DNA of 64,000 nt from Renibacterium sp. (GTDB lineage Bacteria; Actinomycetota; Actinomycetes; Actinomycetales; Micrococcaceae): contig JAFOLH010000001.1 of assembly GCA_017419405.1 (NCBI GenBank), positions 186,001 through 250,000 of the forward strand, written 5' to 3'. Below, one piece after another: positions 8,293-17,600 of this stretch. Made by a program: the position numbers and the translations under genes. Numbering within the stretch: the stretch's first letter is position 1; each line of letters opens with the position of its first letter. A model generated the notes under the pieces. The model worked only from the letters and a program-made list of their open reading frames with translations. It was not told where the DNA came from and did no database searches.

Positions 8293-9174
8293 TCAGCGGC
8301 CGAGGATTTGCTGCAACAGGGCGTCGAAGCCTGCTGCAGCGGTCTTCGCCGCGTCTCCGGGCCAGTGGTGCACCGCGCGGGCTGCGCCCTGGATCTGCTG
8401 CCAGTTGGCCTGTTCGGCGATCGTCGGCGTCAGCAACAAGGAACCGAACATGGTGGCCATTTCATCGAGCCGGTAGTCGTGTTCGGCAGAGGACTGCCGG
8501 ACCCGGTTCGCCACGATTCCGGCGGCGCCGAGCTTCGGCGCGAACTCATTGCGGAAAAGTTCGATGGCGCGCAGCGTCCGTTCCGTGCCGGCAACGGAAA
8601 AAAGCCCCGGTTCGGCGACCAGGAGGACTTTGTCCGAGGCGGTCCACGCGATCCTGGTCAGCCCGTTCAACGACGGCGGGCAATCGATCAGGACGAGTTC
8701 GTAGTCCGGCTTGCCGCCGATCACTTGGGTGTTCCGGGTGAGCCCGGCCAACACCGCGGAAAGCCGGCGCAAATCGCGGCGGCCCAAATCCGGCCGGTCG
8801 AAGATCCCGGAATAGGCGGAGCCGACGGCGACGTCGAGCACGGTCGAGGTCGCCCGTGCATCGGCCCGGTGTCCGGCACCGCGCCGCGAACTGGGGCGTT
8901 GCGCAGCTGCTTCCGTGCCGGCCGGGACGTGTTCCAGCCAGCCGGAGGGCTGGACTTGGCGGGTCAAATCGGCCTTCCGCGGGTTCTTCAGCATCCGGCC
9001 GATGTCGAGCTGCCCGCCAGGTCGCACCCCGAGGCCGGTGGTTGCATCGGCATGCGGGTCGAGGTCGATCACCAGCGTGGGAATGCCCGCGGCCAGAGCT
9101 GCCGAGGCGAGCCCCAAGGTCACGGAGGTTTTGCCTACGCCGCCCTTCAAAGAGCTGATACTCACTACCTGCAC
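8293..9174 (-). CDS. ParA-family ATPase
   Basis: 293-residue P-loop ATPase with the deviant Walker A motif KGGVGKTS near the N-terminus (residues 10-17), Walker A' region DLDPHAD and Walker B LVLIDCPPSL. Such proteins position DNA or cell-division and polar complexes by ATP-dependent dimerisation. No parB partner lies beside it, so it is an orphan rather than the chromosome-partitioning ParA; orphan ParA-like proteins such as corynebacterial PldP act in division. An arginine/serine-rich insertion lies at about 94-140. The start is GTG at 9174, with GGGGAT upstream. It is divergent from pyc and convergent with the esterase gene. Confidence 0.85.
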   Translation of the reverse strand: MQVVSISSLKGGVGKTSVTLGLASAALAAGIPTLVIDLDPHADATTGLGVRPGGQLDIGRMLKNPRKADLTRQVQPSGWLEHVPAGTEAAAQRPSSRRGAGHRADARATSTVLDVAVGSAYSGIFDRPDLGRRDLRRLSAVLAGLTRNTQVIGGKPDYELVLIDCPPSLNGLTRIAWTASDKVLLVAEPGLFSVAGTERTLRAIELFRNEFAPKLGAAGIVANRVRQSSAEHDYRLDEMATMFGSLLLTPTIAEQANWQQIQGAARAVHHWPGDAAKTAAAGFDALLQQILGR

Positions 9175-9279
9175 TCGAGATCCCCACTGAATAGATTTGA
9201 TCGTCGTCCGGTCTGCCTGAACCTCTCCTCATCATATGTGCGAGCGGGGCAGAATGCCGGTTATTGCGGGAACTGCGGT

Positions 9280-9317
9280 GCGGATCTGCCCGGATGCGGG
9301 TGCCCGGGCAGATCCGC
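9280..9317. repeat. Perfect 14-bp hairpin in the parA-pyc divergent region
   Basis: GCGGATCTGCCCGG (9280-9293) pairs perfectly with CCGGGCAGATCCGC (9304-9317) around a 10-base loop. A terminator is not expected between divergent genes, so this may be a structured leader, an insulator or a protein site. Downstream, near 9367-9392, is a near-palindrome CGATATGCTGG/CCAGCAGTATCG before pyc. Confidence 0.55.
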
Positions 9318-9425
9318 TTGGCGTAACCAAGTGACGGCGGACACTAAATCTGCATCGGGGAACCGATATGCTGGCCCAGCAGTATCGGGGGGATTAAAAG
9401 TCGACTCAGCAAACAAGGGGAATGC

Positions 9426-12400
9426 ATGTTTTCCAAGATTCTGGTGGCCAACCGGGGCGAAATCGCAATCCGCGCTTTCCGCGCGAGCTACGAGCTCGGT
9501 GCCAAGACGGTCGCCGTTTTCCCTTATGAGGACCGTAACTCGATCCACCGGCAGAAAGCCGACGAAGCCTACCTGATCGGCGAAGAAGGACACCCCGTCC
9601 GGGCCTATCTGGACGTCGCCGAGATCGTGCGGGTGGCCCAGGAAGCCGGAGCCGATGCGATCTACCCCGGCTACGGATTCCTGAGCGAAAATCCGGATCT
9701 GGCCAGAGCCGCTGCAGCTGCCGGCATCACCTTCATCGGGCCACCGGCCGAGGTGCTGGAATTGGCCGGCAACAAGGTGGCTGCGCTCAAGGCCGCGCGC
9801 AAAGCCGGAGTGCCGGTGCTCAAATCCTCCGAGCCGTCCAAGGACGTCGCCGAACTGATCGCGGCCGCGGACGAGATCGGTTTTCCGATCTTCGCCAAAG
9901 CCGTCGCCGGCGGTGGCGGACGCGGCATGCGCCGGGTGGAGACCCGCGAGGACCTGCCCGAAGCCCTCAACGCGGCAATGCGCGAGGCAGATGCCGCGTT
10001 CGGCGATCCGACCATGTTCCTGGAGCAGGCCGTGCTGCGGCCCCGGCACATCGAAGTGCAGATCCTGGCCGATGCGCAGGGCAATGTGATGCACCTGTTC
10101 GAGCGCGACTGCTCGCTGCAGCGGCGGCACCAGAAGGTCATCGAAATCGCGCCGGCCCCGCAACTGGACGAGTCGATCCGGCAAGCGCTCTACCGCGATG
10201 CCGTGGCCTTCGCGAAAGCCTTGGGCTACGTCAATGCCGGCACCGTGGAGTTTTTGGTGGACACCGCGGGGGAGCGGGCCGGGCAGCACGTTTTCATCGA
10301 AATGAACCCGCGGATCCAGGTGGAGCACACGGTCACCGAGGAAATCACCGACGTCGACCTGGTGCAGGCCCAGATGCGGATTGCTTCGGGGGCGAGCTTG
10401 GCGGACCTCGGGCTGAGCCAGGACACCGTGTCGATCAAAGGCGCCGCGCTGCAATGCCGGATCACCACGGAGGATCCGGCAAACGGGTTCCGTCCCGACG
10501 TCGGCAAGATCACCGGGTACCGTTCCGCCGGCGGCGCGGGGGTGCGGCTGGACGGCGGCACGGTCTACTCCGGGGCGGAAATCAGCCCGCACTTCGACTC
10601 GATGCTGGTCAAGCTCAGCTGCCGCGGCCGGGATTATCCCGCCGCAGTGGCCCGGGCCAGGCGGGCTTTGGCCGAGTTCCGGATCCGCGGGGTCTCGACG
10701 AACATCCCGTTTTTGCAAGCGGTGCTGGACGATCCGGATTTCATCGCCGGCAATGTGGCGACGAGCTTCATCGAGGAGCGCCCGGAACTGCTCAAAATCC
10801 GGCCCTCGGCAGACCGCGGCACGAAGCTGCTGACCTGGTTGGCCGATGTCACGGTGAACAAACCGCACGGTGAACTCACCGTGCATTCGGATCCGGCAGC
10901 AAAGCTGCCGAAGCTGCCCGAAGGCCGGCCCCCGGCCGGGTCGAGGCAGCGATTGGCCGAGTTGGGGCCGGAAGGCTTTGCCGCCGAGTTGCGGGCGCAA
11001 ACCGCGCTCGCGGTCACCGACACCACCTTCCGCGATGCCCATCAGTCCTTGCTGGCCACCAGAGTGCGCAGCCGCGACCTGCTGGCGGCCGGCCCCGCGG
11101 TTTCCGCACTGACCCCGCAGCTGCTTTCGGTGGAGGCCTGGGGCGGTGCGACCTATGACGTGGCCCTGCGCTTCCTCGGCGAGGACCCCTGGGAACGGTT
11201 GACCGCCTTGCGCGAGGCCTTGCCGAACATCTGTCTGCAGATGCTGCTGCGCGGCCGCAATACGGTGGGCTACACGCCTTATCCGGAGGAAGTGACCGAG
11301 GCCTTCGTCCAGGAGGCGGCGGCGAGCGGCATCGACATCTTCCGGATCTTCGACGCGCTCAACGACGTCAACCAGATGGCTCCGGCGATCAAAGCGGTCC
11401 GCGCCACCGGGACCGCGGTGGCCGAAGTCGCGCTGTGCTACACCTCCGACATGCTCGACCCGGAAGAAAAGCTCTACACCCTGGACTACTACCTGGAGTT
11501 GGCGCAGCGCATCGTCGATGCCGGCGCGCACATCCTGGCGATCAAGGACATGGCGGGCCTGCTCCGCCCGGCTGCCGCGGCGAAACTGGTCAGCGCGCTC
11601 CGGGAACGGTTCGATGTGCCGGTGCACCTGCACACGCACGACACCGCGGGCGGCCAATTGGCGACCCTGCTGGCGGCGTCCGAGGCCGGCGTGGACGCGG
11701 TGGATGTGGCCTCGGCGTCCCTGGCCGGCACGACGAGCCAGCCTTCGGCTTCGGCTTTGGTCGCGGCATTGGCCCATACGCCGCGGGACACCGGGATCGC
11801 CCTGGCGAACGTCGGCGCCTTGGAACCGTACTGGGAAGCAGTCCGGAGGCTCTACGCGCCGTTCGAATCCGGGCTGCCGGGACCGACCGGCCGGGTCTAC
11901 CAACACGAGATCCCCGGTGGGCAGCTTTCCAATCTCCGGCAGCAGGCGATTGCGTTGGGCCTGGGCGAACGGTTCGAAGCCATCGAAGACATGTACACGG
12001 CTGCGGATCGGATTCTCGGCCACCTGGTCAAGGTGACCCCCTCGTCCAAGGTGGTAGGCGATTTGGCCCTGCACCTGGTCGGCCTGGGCGCCGATCCGGC
12101 CGACTTCGAAGAAAACCCGCAGAACTACGACATTCCGGATTCGGTCATCGGCTTCCTCTCCGGAGAGCTCGGCGACCCGCCGGGGGGCTGGCCCGAGCCG
12201 TTCCGCAGCAAAGCGCTGCAGGGTCGGGAAGTCAAAGTCCGCGATGTGGAGCTCAGCGCCGAGGATTCGGCCGGGCTGGCCGGCGAGTCCGCCATCCGGC
12301 GCAGCACGCTCAACCGGTTGCTGTTCGCCGGCCCGACGAAGGATTTCCAGGCGGTCCGGGACAGCTTCGGCGATGTTTCGGTGCTCGACACCCGGGACTA

Positions 12401-12824
12401 CCTGTTCGGCCTGCAACAAGGTCAGGAACACATCATCCCGCTGGGCAAAGGGGTCCGGTTGATCGCTTCCTTGGAAGCCATCTCGGACGCCGATGAAAAG
12501 GGCATGCGGACCGTGATGTGCACGTTGAACGGCCAATCCCGGCCGATCAGCGTGCGGGACCGCAGCATCGAGTCGAAGGTCAAAGCGGCCGAAAAGGCCG
12601 ACCCAAGCAGCCCGGGCCAGATCGCGGCACCGTTCGCCGGCGCGGTGACCTTGCTGGTGGAAGCCGGCAGCGCGGTCCAGGCCGGTCAGACCGTGGCGAC
12701 CATCGAAGCGATGAAGATGGAGGCCTCGATCACCAGTCCGGTCGCGGGTACCGTGACCCGGGCCGCGATCGGCCCGGTGGAGCAGGTGCAGGGCGGAGAT
12801 CTGTTGATCGTGGTCGGCAGCTGA
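9426..12824 (+). CDS. pyc: Pyruvate carboxylase
   Basis: Biotin enzyme that carboxylates pyruvate to oxaloacetate with ATP and bicarbonate, replenishing the TCA cycle. Its 1132 residues match the single-chain alpha4 form. Order: biotin carboxylase domain (about 1-450, with KAVAGGGGRGMRRV and EMNPRIQVEHTVTEE), carboxyltransferase domain (about 530-800, with DTTFRDAHQSLLATR and metal-binding HLHTHDT), conserved PYC domain, and C-terminal biotinyl domain with EAMKMEA, biotinylated at about K1097. AAGGGG precedes the ATG. It is transcribed alone from a 250-base divergent region shared with the ParA gene. Confidence 0.97.
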   Translation: MFSKILVANRGEIAIRAFRASYELGAKTVAVFPYEDRNSIHRQKADEAYLIGEEGHPVRAYLDVAEIVRVAQEAGADAIYPGYGFLSENPDLARAAAAAGITFIGPPAEVLELAGNKVAALKAARKAGVPVLKSSEPSKDVAELIAAADEIGFPIFAKAVAGGGGRGMRRVETREDLPEALNAAMREADAAFGDPTMFLEQAVLRPRHIEVQILADAQGNVMHLFERDCSLQRRHQKVIEIAPAPQLDESIRQALYRDAVAFAKALGYVNAGTVEFLVDTAGERAGQHVFIEMNPRIQVEHTVTEEITDVDLVQAQMRIASGASLADLGLSQDTVSIKGAALQCRITTEDPANGFRPDVGKITGYRSAGGAGVRLDGGTVYSGAEISPHFDSMLVKLSCRGRDYPAAVARARRALAEFRIRGVSTNIPFLQAVLDDPDFIAGNVATSFIEERPELLKIRPSADRGTKLLTWLADVTVNKPHGELTVHSDPAAKLPKLPEGRPPAGSRQRLAELGPEGFAAELRAQTALAVTDTTFRDAHQSLLATRVRSRDLLAAGPAVSALTPQLLSVEAWGGATYDVALRFLGEDPWERLTALREALPNICLQMLLRGRNTVGYTPYPEEVTEAFVQEAAASGIDIFRIFDALNDVNQMAPAIKAVRATGTAVAEVALCYTSDMLDPEEKLYTLDYYLELAQRIVDAGAHILAIKDMAGLLRPAAAAKLVSALRERFDVPVHLHTHDTAGGQLATLLAASEAGVDAVDVASASLAGTTSQPSASALVAALAHTPRDTGIALANVGALEPYWEAVRRLYAPFESGLPGPTGRVYQHEIPGGQLSNLRQQAIALGLGERFEAIEDMYTAADRILGHLVKVTPSSKVVGDLALHLVGLGADPADFEENPQNYDIPDSVIGFLSGELGDPPGGWPEPFRSKALQGREVKVRDVELSAEDSAGLAGESAIRRSTLNRLLFAGPTKDFQAVRDSFGDVSVLDTRDYLFGLQQGQEHIIPLGKGVRLIASLEAISDADEKGMRTVMCTLNGQSRPISVRDRSIESKVKAAEKADPSSPGQIAAPFAGAVTLLVEAGSAVQAGQTVATIEAMKMEASITSPVAGTVTRAAIGPVEQVQGGDLLIVVGS

Positions 12825-12963
12825 AGCCGCAGCATCCGGCGGAGCTTCAGGAAATTCCCAGGAGGTTTCGACATCTCGGCTGGTTCTAGGAATCTCCTGT
12901 GGGTTAGGGTGAATGCTGATCCATGCTGAACTCCGAACAGCATGCCGAGAGATAGAGAACGCA

Positions 12964-14349
12964 ATGGCACAGGACACAGCTGAGACTGAACCGCGCTCGA
13001 ACGGGGATCTCAGCCACGACGCTGCAGGGGACCCGTCGAGTACTGGAGTGATGACGGCGGTCGGCCCGGTCATCACGGTCGCCGGTGCGGAAACCGACAA
13101 CCCCGGCGAGCCGGCGGAGCCGGATTCCGGAACCGTGGATGCTTCGGCAGACGCTTCCGAAGCGGCGGCCGAGGAAGCCGCTCAGCTCGCGGCCGGCACC
13201 GAAGAAGCCCCGGCTGGCCAAGAGCCGGCCGATGCGGCGACGCCGGCTGTGCAAACCGCAGTGGTCGCCGAGGCTCCGGCGGCCGCGCCGCCGGCTTCGA
13301 CGGAGCCGGTCTACGACGAGCTCAGCGCCTGGCAGCCTTCCGCGGGCAGCAGCAGCTCGCCGAAAACCGAAGCCGCGGAGTCGGAAACCCGGCCCAGTGC
13401 GCGGCGGGAACGCGAGGACGGCCCGGAGCCGGCTGCCGCCTTGACTGCGGACCGGCTGCTCGCCGGCCGGGAGACCCCTCCGGTTTCCGGTTGGCGGCGC
13501 CTGCTCTACTCGGCGTCGCTGGGCTACATCAACGTCGGCGATTCGGACAAGGTGCGGTTGCGCCGGGCCCAGGAACACCGGATCGCGATGCGTCTGGGGC
13601 AACGTACCCGCTATGTTCCGGTGCTTTCCCGCAAGGGCGGCGTCGGCAAGACCACGGTGACCACACTGCTCGGCATGGCGCTTGCGGACCTGCGCGAAGA
13701 CCGGGTGATCGCGATGGATGCCAATCCGGACCGCGGCACACTGTCCGACCGGTCCCCGGGACGCGCCGATTTCACCGCGCGGCAACTGGTGAAGAACCGT
13801 TTCGATGTGAACACGTTCTCCGAATTGGCTGCCTATGTGGCCCGGGACGGTTCCCGGCTCGATGTGCTCGCCTCGGACACCGATCCGGCGGTCGCCCAGG
13901 CGTTCGACGACGCGGACTACCGCGCGGTGACCGAAATCCTGAGCCGTTATTATTCGATCGTGCTCACCGATTCCGGTACCGGAATGGTGCACTCGGTCAT
14001 GAAGGGCACCTTGGAAAAGGCCGATTCGGTGGTCTTGGTCTCCGGCGGCAGCGTCGACGAAGCCAGGCTGGCCTCGGAAACCTTGTCCTGGCTGGAGGCG
14101 CATGGCCGGCAGGATTTGGTGGCCCGGGCGATCGTCGTGGTCAACATGTCGGCCGGCGAAGGCACCCTGGTCAATATCGAGGAAATCGAAGACCACTTCC
14201 GTTCCCGGGTGAAATCGGTGTTGCGGCTGCCCTACGACCGGCACTTGGCCGAAGGCAGCCGGGTGAGCTTGGACCAGCTCAAGCCGGCGACCCGGGCTGC
14301 CGTGATCGAACTGGCTGCGCTCGTGGTAGACGAGCTGCAAGGACTCTGA
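12964..14349 (+). CDS. MinD/ParA-like ATPase with long disordered N-terminus
   Basis: 461 residues. The first 180 or so are acidic and alanine/proline/glutamate-rich with no predicted fold. The C-terminal domain is a MinD-type ATPase with Walker A KGGVGKTT (residues 224-231), AMDANPDRGTLSDR after it, and LTDSGTGMVHSV as Walker B/switch region. The pattern resembles MinD/ParA proteins such as EspI and related ATPases of actinobacteria, but no type VII secretion genes are nearby, so its role is open. ATG 12964 is chosen because upstream codons lack family similarity; a longer start at 12913 is possible. It ends before a strong bidirectional terminator. Confidence 0.75.
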   Translation: MAQDTAETEPRSNGDLSHDAAGDPSSTGVMTAVGPVITVAGAETDNPGEPAEPDSGTVDASADASEAAAEEAAQLAAGTEEAPAGQEPADAATPAVQTAVVAEAPAAAPPASTEPVYDELSAWQPSAGSSSSPKTEAAESETRPSARREREDGPEPAAALTADRLLAGRETPPVSGWRRLLYSASLGYINVGDSDKVRLRRAQEHRIAMRLGQRTRYVPVLSRKGGVGKTTVTTLLGMALADLREDRVIAMDANPDRGTLSDRSPGRADFTARQLVKNRFDVNTFSELAAYVARDGSRLDVLASDTDPAVAQAFDDADYRAVTEILSRYYSIVLTDSGTGMVHSVMKGTLEKADSVVLVSGGSVDEARLASETLSWLEAHGRQDLVARAIVVVNMSAGEGTLVNIEEIEDHFRSRVKSVLRLPYDRHLAEGSRVSLDQLKPATRAAVIELAALVVDELQGL

Positions 14350-14499
14350 GCGGGGGCGAGAATTCGCGGCTCGGTCCCACCGAGTCTGCCCACTGAGTGG
14401 GCCAGAACCATTTTGTCCCGCTCGAAACACCGACCCGGTGGGATAAAACCGTTGGGACACATCCAGTGCGCCAGCCAGGTGCATCTAACCGCTCGAAAA

Positions 14500-14538
14500 C
14501 GAGAAGCCGCCCCGGATCAGATCCGGGGCGGCTTCTCG
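14500..14538. terminator. Bidirectional terminator between the MinD-like gene and fadD
   Basis: An 18-bp perfect inverted repeat pairs 14500-14517 with 14521-14538 around CAG; the arms begin CGAGAAGCCGCCCC. It serves two convergent genes. The remainder of the 14350-14559 gap contains smaller imperfect repeats (TTTTGTCCC near 14412, GGGATAAAA near 14441). Confidence 0.8.
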
Positions 14539-14559
14539 TCGCTCGACGGCTTGCCGGGG

Positions 14560-16374
14560 CTAGGCCGGCTTGGGTGCCGAATAGATGTCTTCGACCACCG
14601 CGGAGAAATCTTTGAGCACTTGGGCCCGCTTGATCTTCAGCGACGGCGTCAGATGCCCGGAGGACTCGGAGAAATCGGTCGGCACGATCCGGAAGGCCTT
14701 GATCGCTTCGGCGTGCGAAACCGATTCATTGGCCCGGTCCACGGCTTTCTGCACCGCGGCCAGGACCGTCGGATCGGTGCTGGCCTGCTCCGAACTGATG
14801 TCCTTGGCCAGGCCATTCTGCCCGGCCCATTGCGGCAGGGCTTCTTCGTCCAGGGTGATCAGGGCGGCGATGAACGGTTTGCCCTCACCGACCACGACGC
14901 ATTGCGAAATCAGCGCATTGGCGCGGATCTGGTCTTCCAGCTGCGCCGGCGCGACGTTCTTGCCACCCGCGGTGATGATGATTTCCTTTTTGCGCCCGGT
15001 GATCCGCAAGTACCCTTCGGCGTCGAGCTCGCCGATGTCGCCGGTGCGCAGCCAGCCGTCTTCGAAGGTCTCAGCGGTCAGGTCCGGCCGGCCGTAGTAG
15101 CCCCGAGCTACGCAGACGCCTTTGACCAGGACTTCGCCGTCGGCCGCGATTTTGACCGCATTGCCCGGCAGTGGTTTGCCGACGCTGCCGATTTTGAACT
15201 GATCGGGCCGGTTCACCGTGACCGGCGCCGTGGTTTCGGTCAGACCGTAGCCTTCGAGGATCATCACGCCGACGCCGAAGAAGAAGTGCCCCAGCCGTTC
15301 GCCCAGCGGGCCGCCGCCGGAGACGGCGTATTGCAGCTGACCGCCCATCGCGGTGCGCAATTTGCTGTAGACCAACTTGTCGAAGACCGTGTGCTGCAGG
15401 TTGAGCCAGAACGGCACCTTGCCGTCCTGCCGGGCACGGGAATACGCGATGGCCACTTCGACTGCTTTGCCGAAGATCTTCCCTTTGCCCTCTGACTCGG
15501 CCTTGAGCACTGCTCCGTTGTAGACCTTTTCGAAAACCCGCGGCACGGCCAGAATGTAGGTCGGTTGGAAGCTCTGGAAATCGGCGAGCAGGTTCTTGAT
15601 GTCCGGGGTATGCGCCACCCGGGCTCCGCCGGCGATGTTCATCACCGCGATGTAGCGGCCGAAGACGTGGGCCAGCGGCAAGAACATGATGGTCTGCGCG
15701 CCTTCGGTGACGACTTCGTCGCCGAGCACTCCGAGCGCATTGTCGGCGAGTTCCACGAAGTTGCCATGGGTGAGCTCGACCCCCTTGGGCCGGCCGGTGG
15801 TGCCCGAGGTGTAGATGATGGTGGCCAGATCCCGCAGTCCCATTCCGGAACGACGGCGTTCCACCTCGTCGTCGCTGATCTGCGCGCCGCCGGTGCGGAG
15901 CTCGTCCAGGCCGCCGTCAGTCAACTGCCACAGGTGCTGCACCGCATCGAGGCCTTCGGAAGCCACCGCTTGGCGCAGGCCGGCAAGGTGCTGTTCGGCT
16001 TCGCCGAAGGCGGCGATCGCGCCGGAATCAGCCAGATTCCAGGCGATCTGGCTCGGCGAGGAGGTTTCGTAAATCGGCACCGAAACGCCGCCGGCGTACC
16101 AGATCGCGAAGTCCACCAGAGTCCATTCGTACCGGGTCCGGGACATGATGCCGACCCGGTCGCCGGGATTGATGCCGGCGGCGATGAGCCCCTTGGCCAG
16201 GGCGACCACATCGGCGCGGAATTCGGTGGCTTTGATGTCCTGCCATTGTCCCTGCGCGTCCAGGACCGCGAACAGGGCGCGGTTCACCGGATCGCTGGCC
16301 TGCCGTTCCACGAAATCGGTGCAATTCGCCGTTTCCGGAATCTGGACGACGGGTGGTACGGAAATTTCCTGCAC
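14560..16374 (-). CDS. fadD: Long-chain fatty acyl-CoA synthetase (AMP-forming)
   Basis: 604-residue adenylate-forming enzyme activating long-chain fatty acids to acyl-CoA. The AMP-binding signature TIIYTSGTTGRPKGVELTH gives the P-loop (YTSGTTGRPKG). YGLTETTAPVT is the A5 motif, and TGDIGELDAEGYLRITGRKKE contains the hinge. The C-terminal LTPSLKIKR supplies the catalytic lysine. It belongs to the FACL group that includes FadD15 of mycobacteria, which also lies near plsC and aroG. The start is GTG 16374, preceded by GAGGGAG. It is divergent from glucokinase and ends at the strong terminator shared with the MinD-like gene. Confidence 0.92.
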   Translation of the reverse strand: MQEISVPPVVQIPETANCTDFVERQASDPVNRALFAVLDAQGQWQDIKATEFRADVVALAKGLIAAGINPGDRVGIMSRTRYEWTLVDFAIWYAGGVSVPIYETSSPSQIAWNLADSGAIAAFGEAEQHLAGLRQAVASEGLDAVQHLWQLTDGGLDELRTGGAQISDDEVERRRSGMGLRDLATIIYTSGTTGRPKGVELTHGNFVELADNALGVLGDEVVTEGAQTIMFLPLAHVFGRYIAVMNIAGGARVAHTPDIKNLLADFQSFQPTYILAVPRVFEKVYNGAVLKAESEGKGKIFGKAVEVAIAYSRARQDGKVPFWLNLQHTVFDKLVYSKLRTAMGGQLQYAVSGGGPLGERLGHFFFGVGVMILEGYGLTETTAPVTVNRPDQFKIGSVGKPLPGNAVKIAADGEVLVKGVCVARGYYGRPDLTAETFEDGWLRTGDIGELDAEGYLRITGRKKEIIITAGGKNVAPAQLEDQIRANALISQCVVVGEGKPFIAALITLDEEALPQWAGQNGLAKDISSEQASTDPTVLAAVQKAVDRANESVSHAEAIKAFRIVPTDFSESSGHLTPSLKIKRAQVLKDFSAVVEDIYSAPKPA

Positions 16375-16524
16375 GATAGCTCCCTCGATATCTTCGGCTA
16401 AACCGAGTAGCTGTCCGCGGAAAGCTACTGGTCAGTAACATTAGTGTGCCACAGAGTCGTTTCCCAACCAACGCATGCAGATCCCGATAGGTTCCGCGAC
16501 TGTGTTCTCCTAGAATGATGCCTG

Positions 16525-17550
16525 ATGAGCAGCGAAATTTCGCCCCTTTGCGGGGAAACCACAACAGATCGTCCCGAAATCGTCGATCCGGCGGAGAGCC
16601 CGAATCTGGCGATCGGGATCGACATCGGCGGCACCAAGGTCGCGGCCGGGGTGGTTGATGAACAGGGCACCGTGCTGGCCGAGCTGCGCAGGCAGACTCC
16701 GGGCCGGGATCCGCGGGCGGTGGAAGCCACCATCGTGGAGTTGGTGAGCGAACTCGGCCGCGCCTATCGGATCGCTTCGGTGGGCATCGGTGCCGCGGGC
16801 TGGATGGACCTCAGCGGCAGCACCGTGCTGTTCAGTCCGCATCTGGCCTGGCGCAACGAACCGCTGCGGAGCAACCTGGAGCGGCTGCTCTGCCGTCCGG
16901 TGATGCTCACCAACGACGCCGATGCCGCGGCCTGGGCCGAATGGCGGTTCGGCGCGGGCCAAGGCGAGAGCCGGCTGGTCTGCATCACGTTGGGTACCGG
17001 GATCGGTGGCGCGATGCTGATGGACGGTCGGATCGAGCGCGGCCGGTTCGGCGTCGCGGGGGAGTTCGGCCACCAGGTGATCATGCCGGGCGGGCACCGT
17101 TGCGAATGCGGCAACCGTGGGTGCTGGGAACAATATGCGTCCGGAAACGCCCTGGGCCGCGAGGCCAGGGAACTGGCCCGGGCCAAGTCTCCGGTGGCCC
17201 AGGAAATCCTGCGCGCGGTGGACGGCGACGTCGAGGCGATCACCGGGGCGGTGATCACCGAACTGGCCCGGCAGGGCGATCCGGCTTCGATCGAGTTGAT
17301 CGACGATGTCGGCGGCTGGCTCGGCCTGGGCATGGCCAATTTGGCGGCCGCGCTCGATCCGGGCATGTTCGTGGTCGGCGGCGGGCTCTGCGAAGCCGGG
17401 GAACTGCTGTTGGAACCGGCCCGGCGCGCCTTCGGCCGGAACCTCACCGGCCGCGGGTTCCGGCCGGCTGCGCCGATTGCGCTTGCCGCTCTGGGACCGC
17501 GGGCCGGACTGATCGGTGCGGCGGACCTGTCCCGGAATCCACCACGCTGA
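16525..17550 (+). CDS. glcK: ROK-family glucokinase
   Basis: 341-residue sugar kinase phosphorylating glucose to glucose 6-phosphate. IGIDIGGTKVAAGVV near residue 33 is the ATP-binding phosphate motif. GEFGHQVIMPGGHRCECGNRGC, seen in part as CECGNRGCWEQ, is the ROK zinc-binding signature with three cysteines and a histidine, and LGTGIGGA is present. The N-terminal 28 residues are an extra tail. TAGAAT lies 8 bases before the ATG, so the transcript may have almost no leader. Streptomyces glkA lies in a comparable neighbourhood with plsC and aroG. It could act on other hexoses. Confidence 0.88.
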   Translation: MSSEISPLCGETTTDRPEIVDPAESPNLAIGIDIGGTKVAAGVVDEQGTVLAELRRQTPGRDPRAVEATIVELVSELGRAYRIASVGIGAAGWMDLSGSTVLFSPHLAWRNEPLRSNLERLLCRPVMLTNDADAAAWAEWRFGAGQGESRLVCITLGTGIGGAMLMDGRIERGRFGVAGEFGHQVIMPGGHRCECGNRGCWEQYASGNALGREARELARAKSPVAQEILRAVDGDVEAITGAVITELARQGDPASIELIDDVGGWLGLGMANLAAALDPGMFVVGGGLCEAGELLLEPARRAFGRNLTGRGFRPAAPIALAALGPRAGLIGAADLSRNPPR

Positions 17551-17551
17551 G

Positions 17552-17584
17552 CCGGCACCCGCCGGCTCAGCCGACGGGTGCCGG
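17552..17584. terminator. Bidirectional terminator after glucokinase
   Basis: CCGGCACCCG (17552-17561) pairs with CGGGTGCCGG (17575-17584) between two convergent genes. Confidence 0.65.
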
Positions 17585-17600
17585 GTGAGAGGGGCAGGGC

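Noticed and set aside
9261-13100. Open frame of about 1280 codons on the minus strand opposite pyc
   Set aside because: High-GC shadow of pyc: no ribosome-binding site, His/Arg/Gly-rich composition and no recognisable domain.
14405-14470. Repeat TTTTGTCCC/GGGATAAAA as a mobile element end
   Set aside because: Short and imperfect, no matching partner or target duplication in the window.
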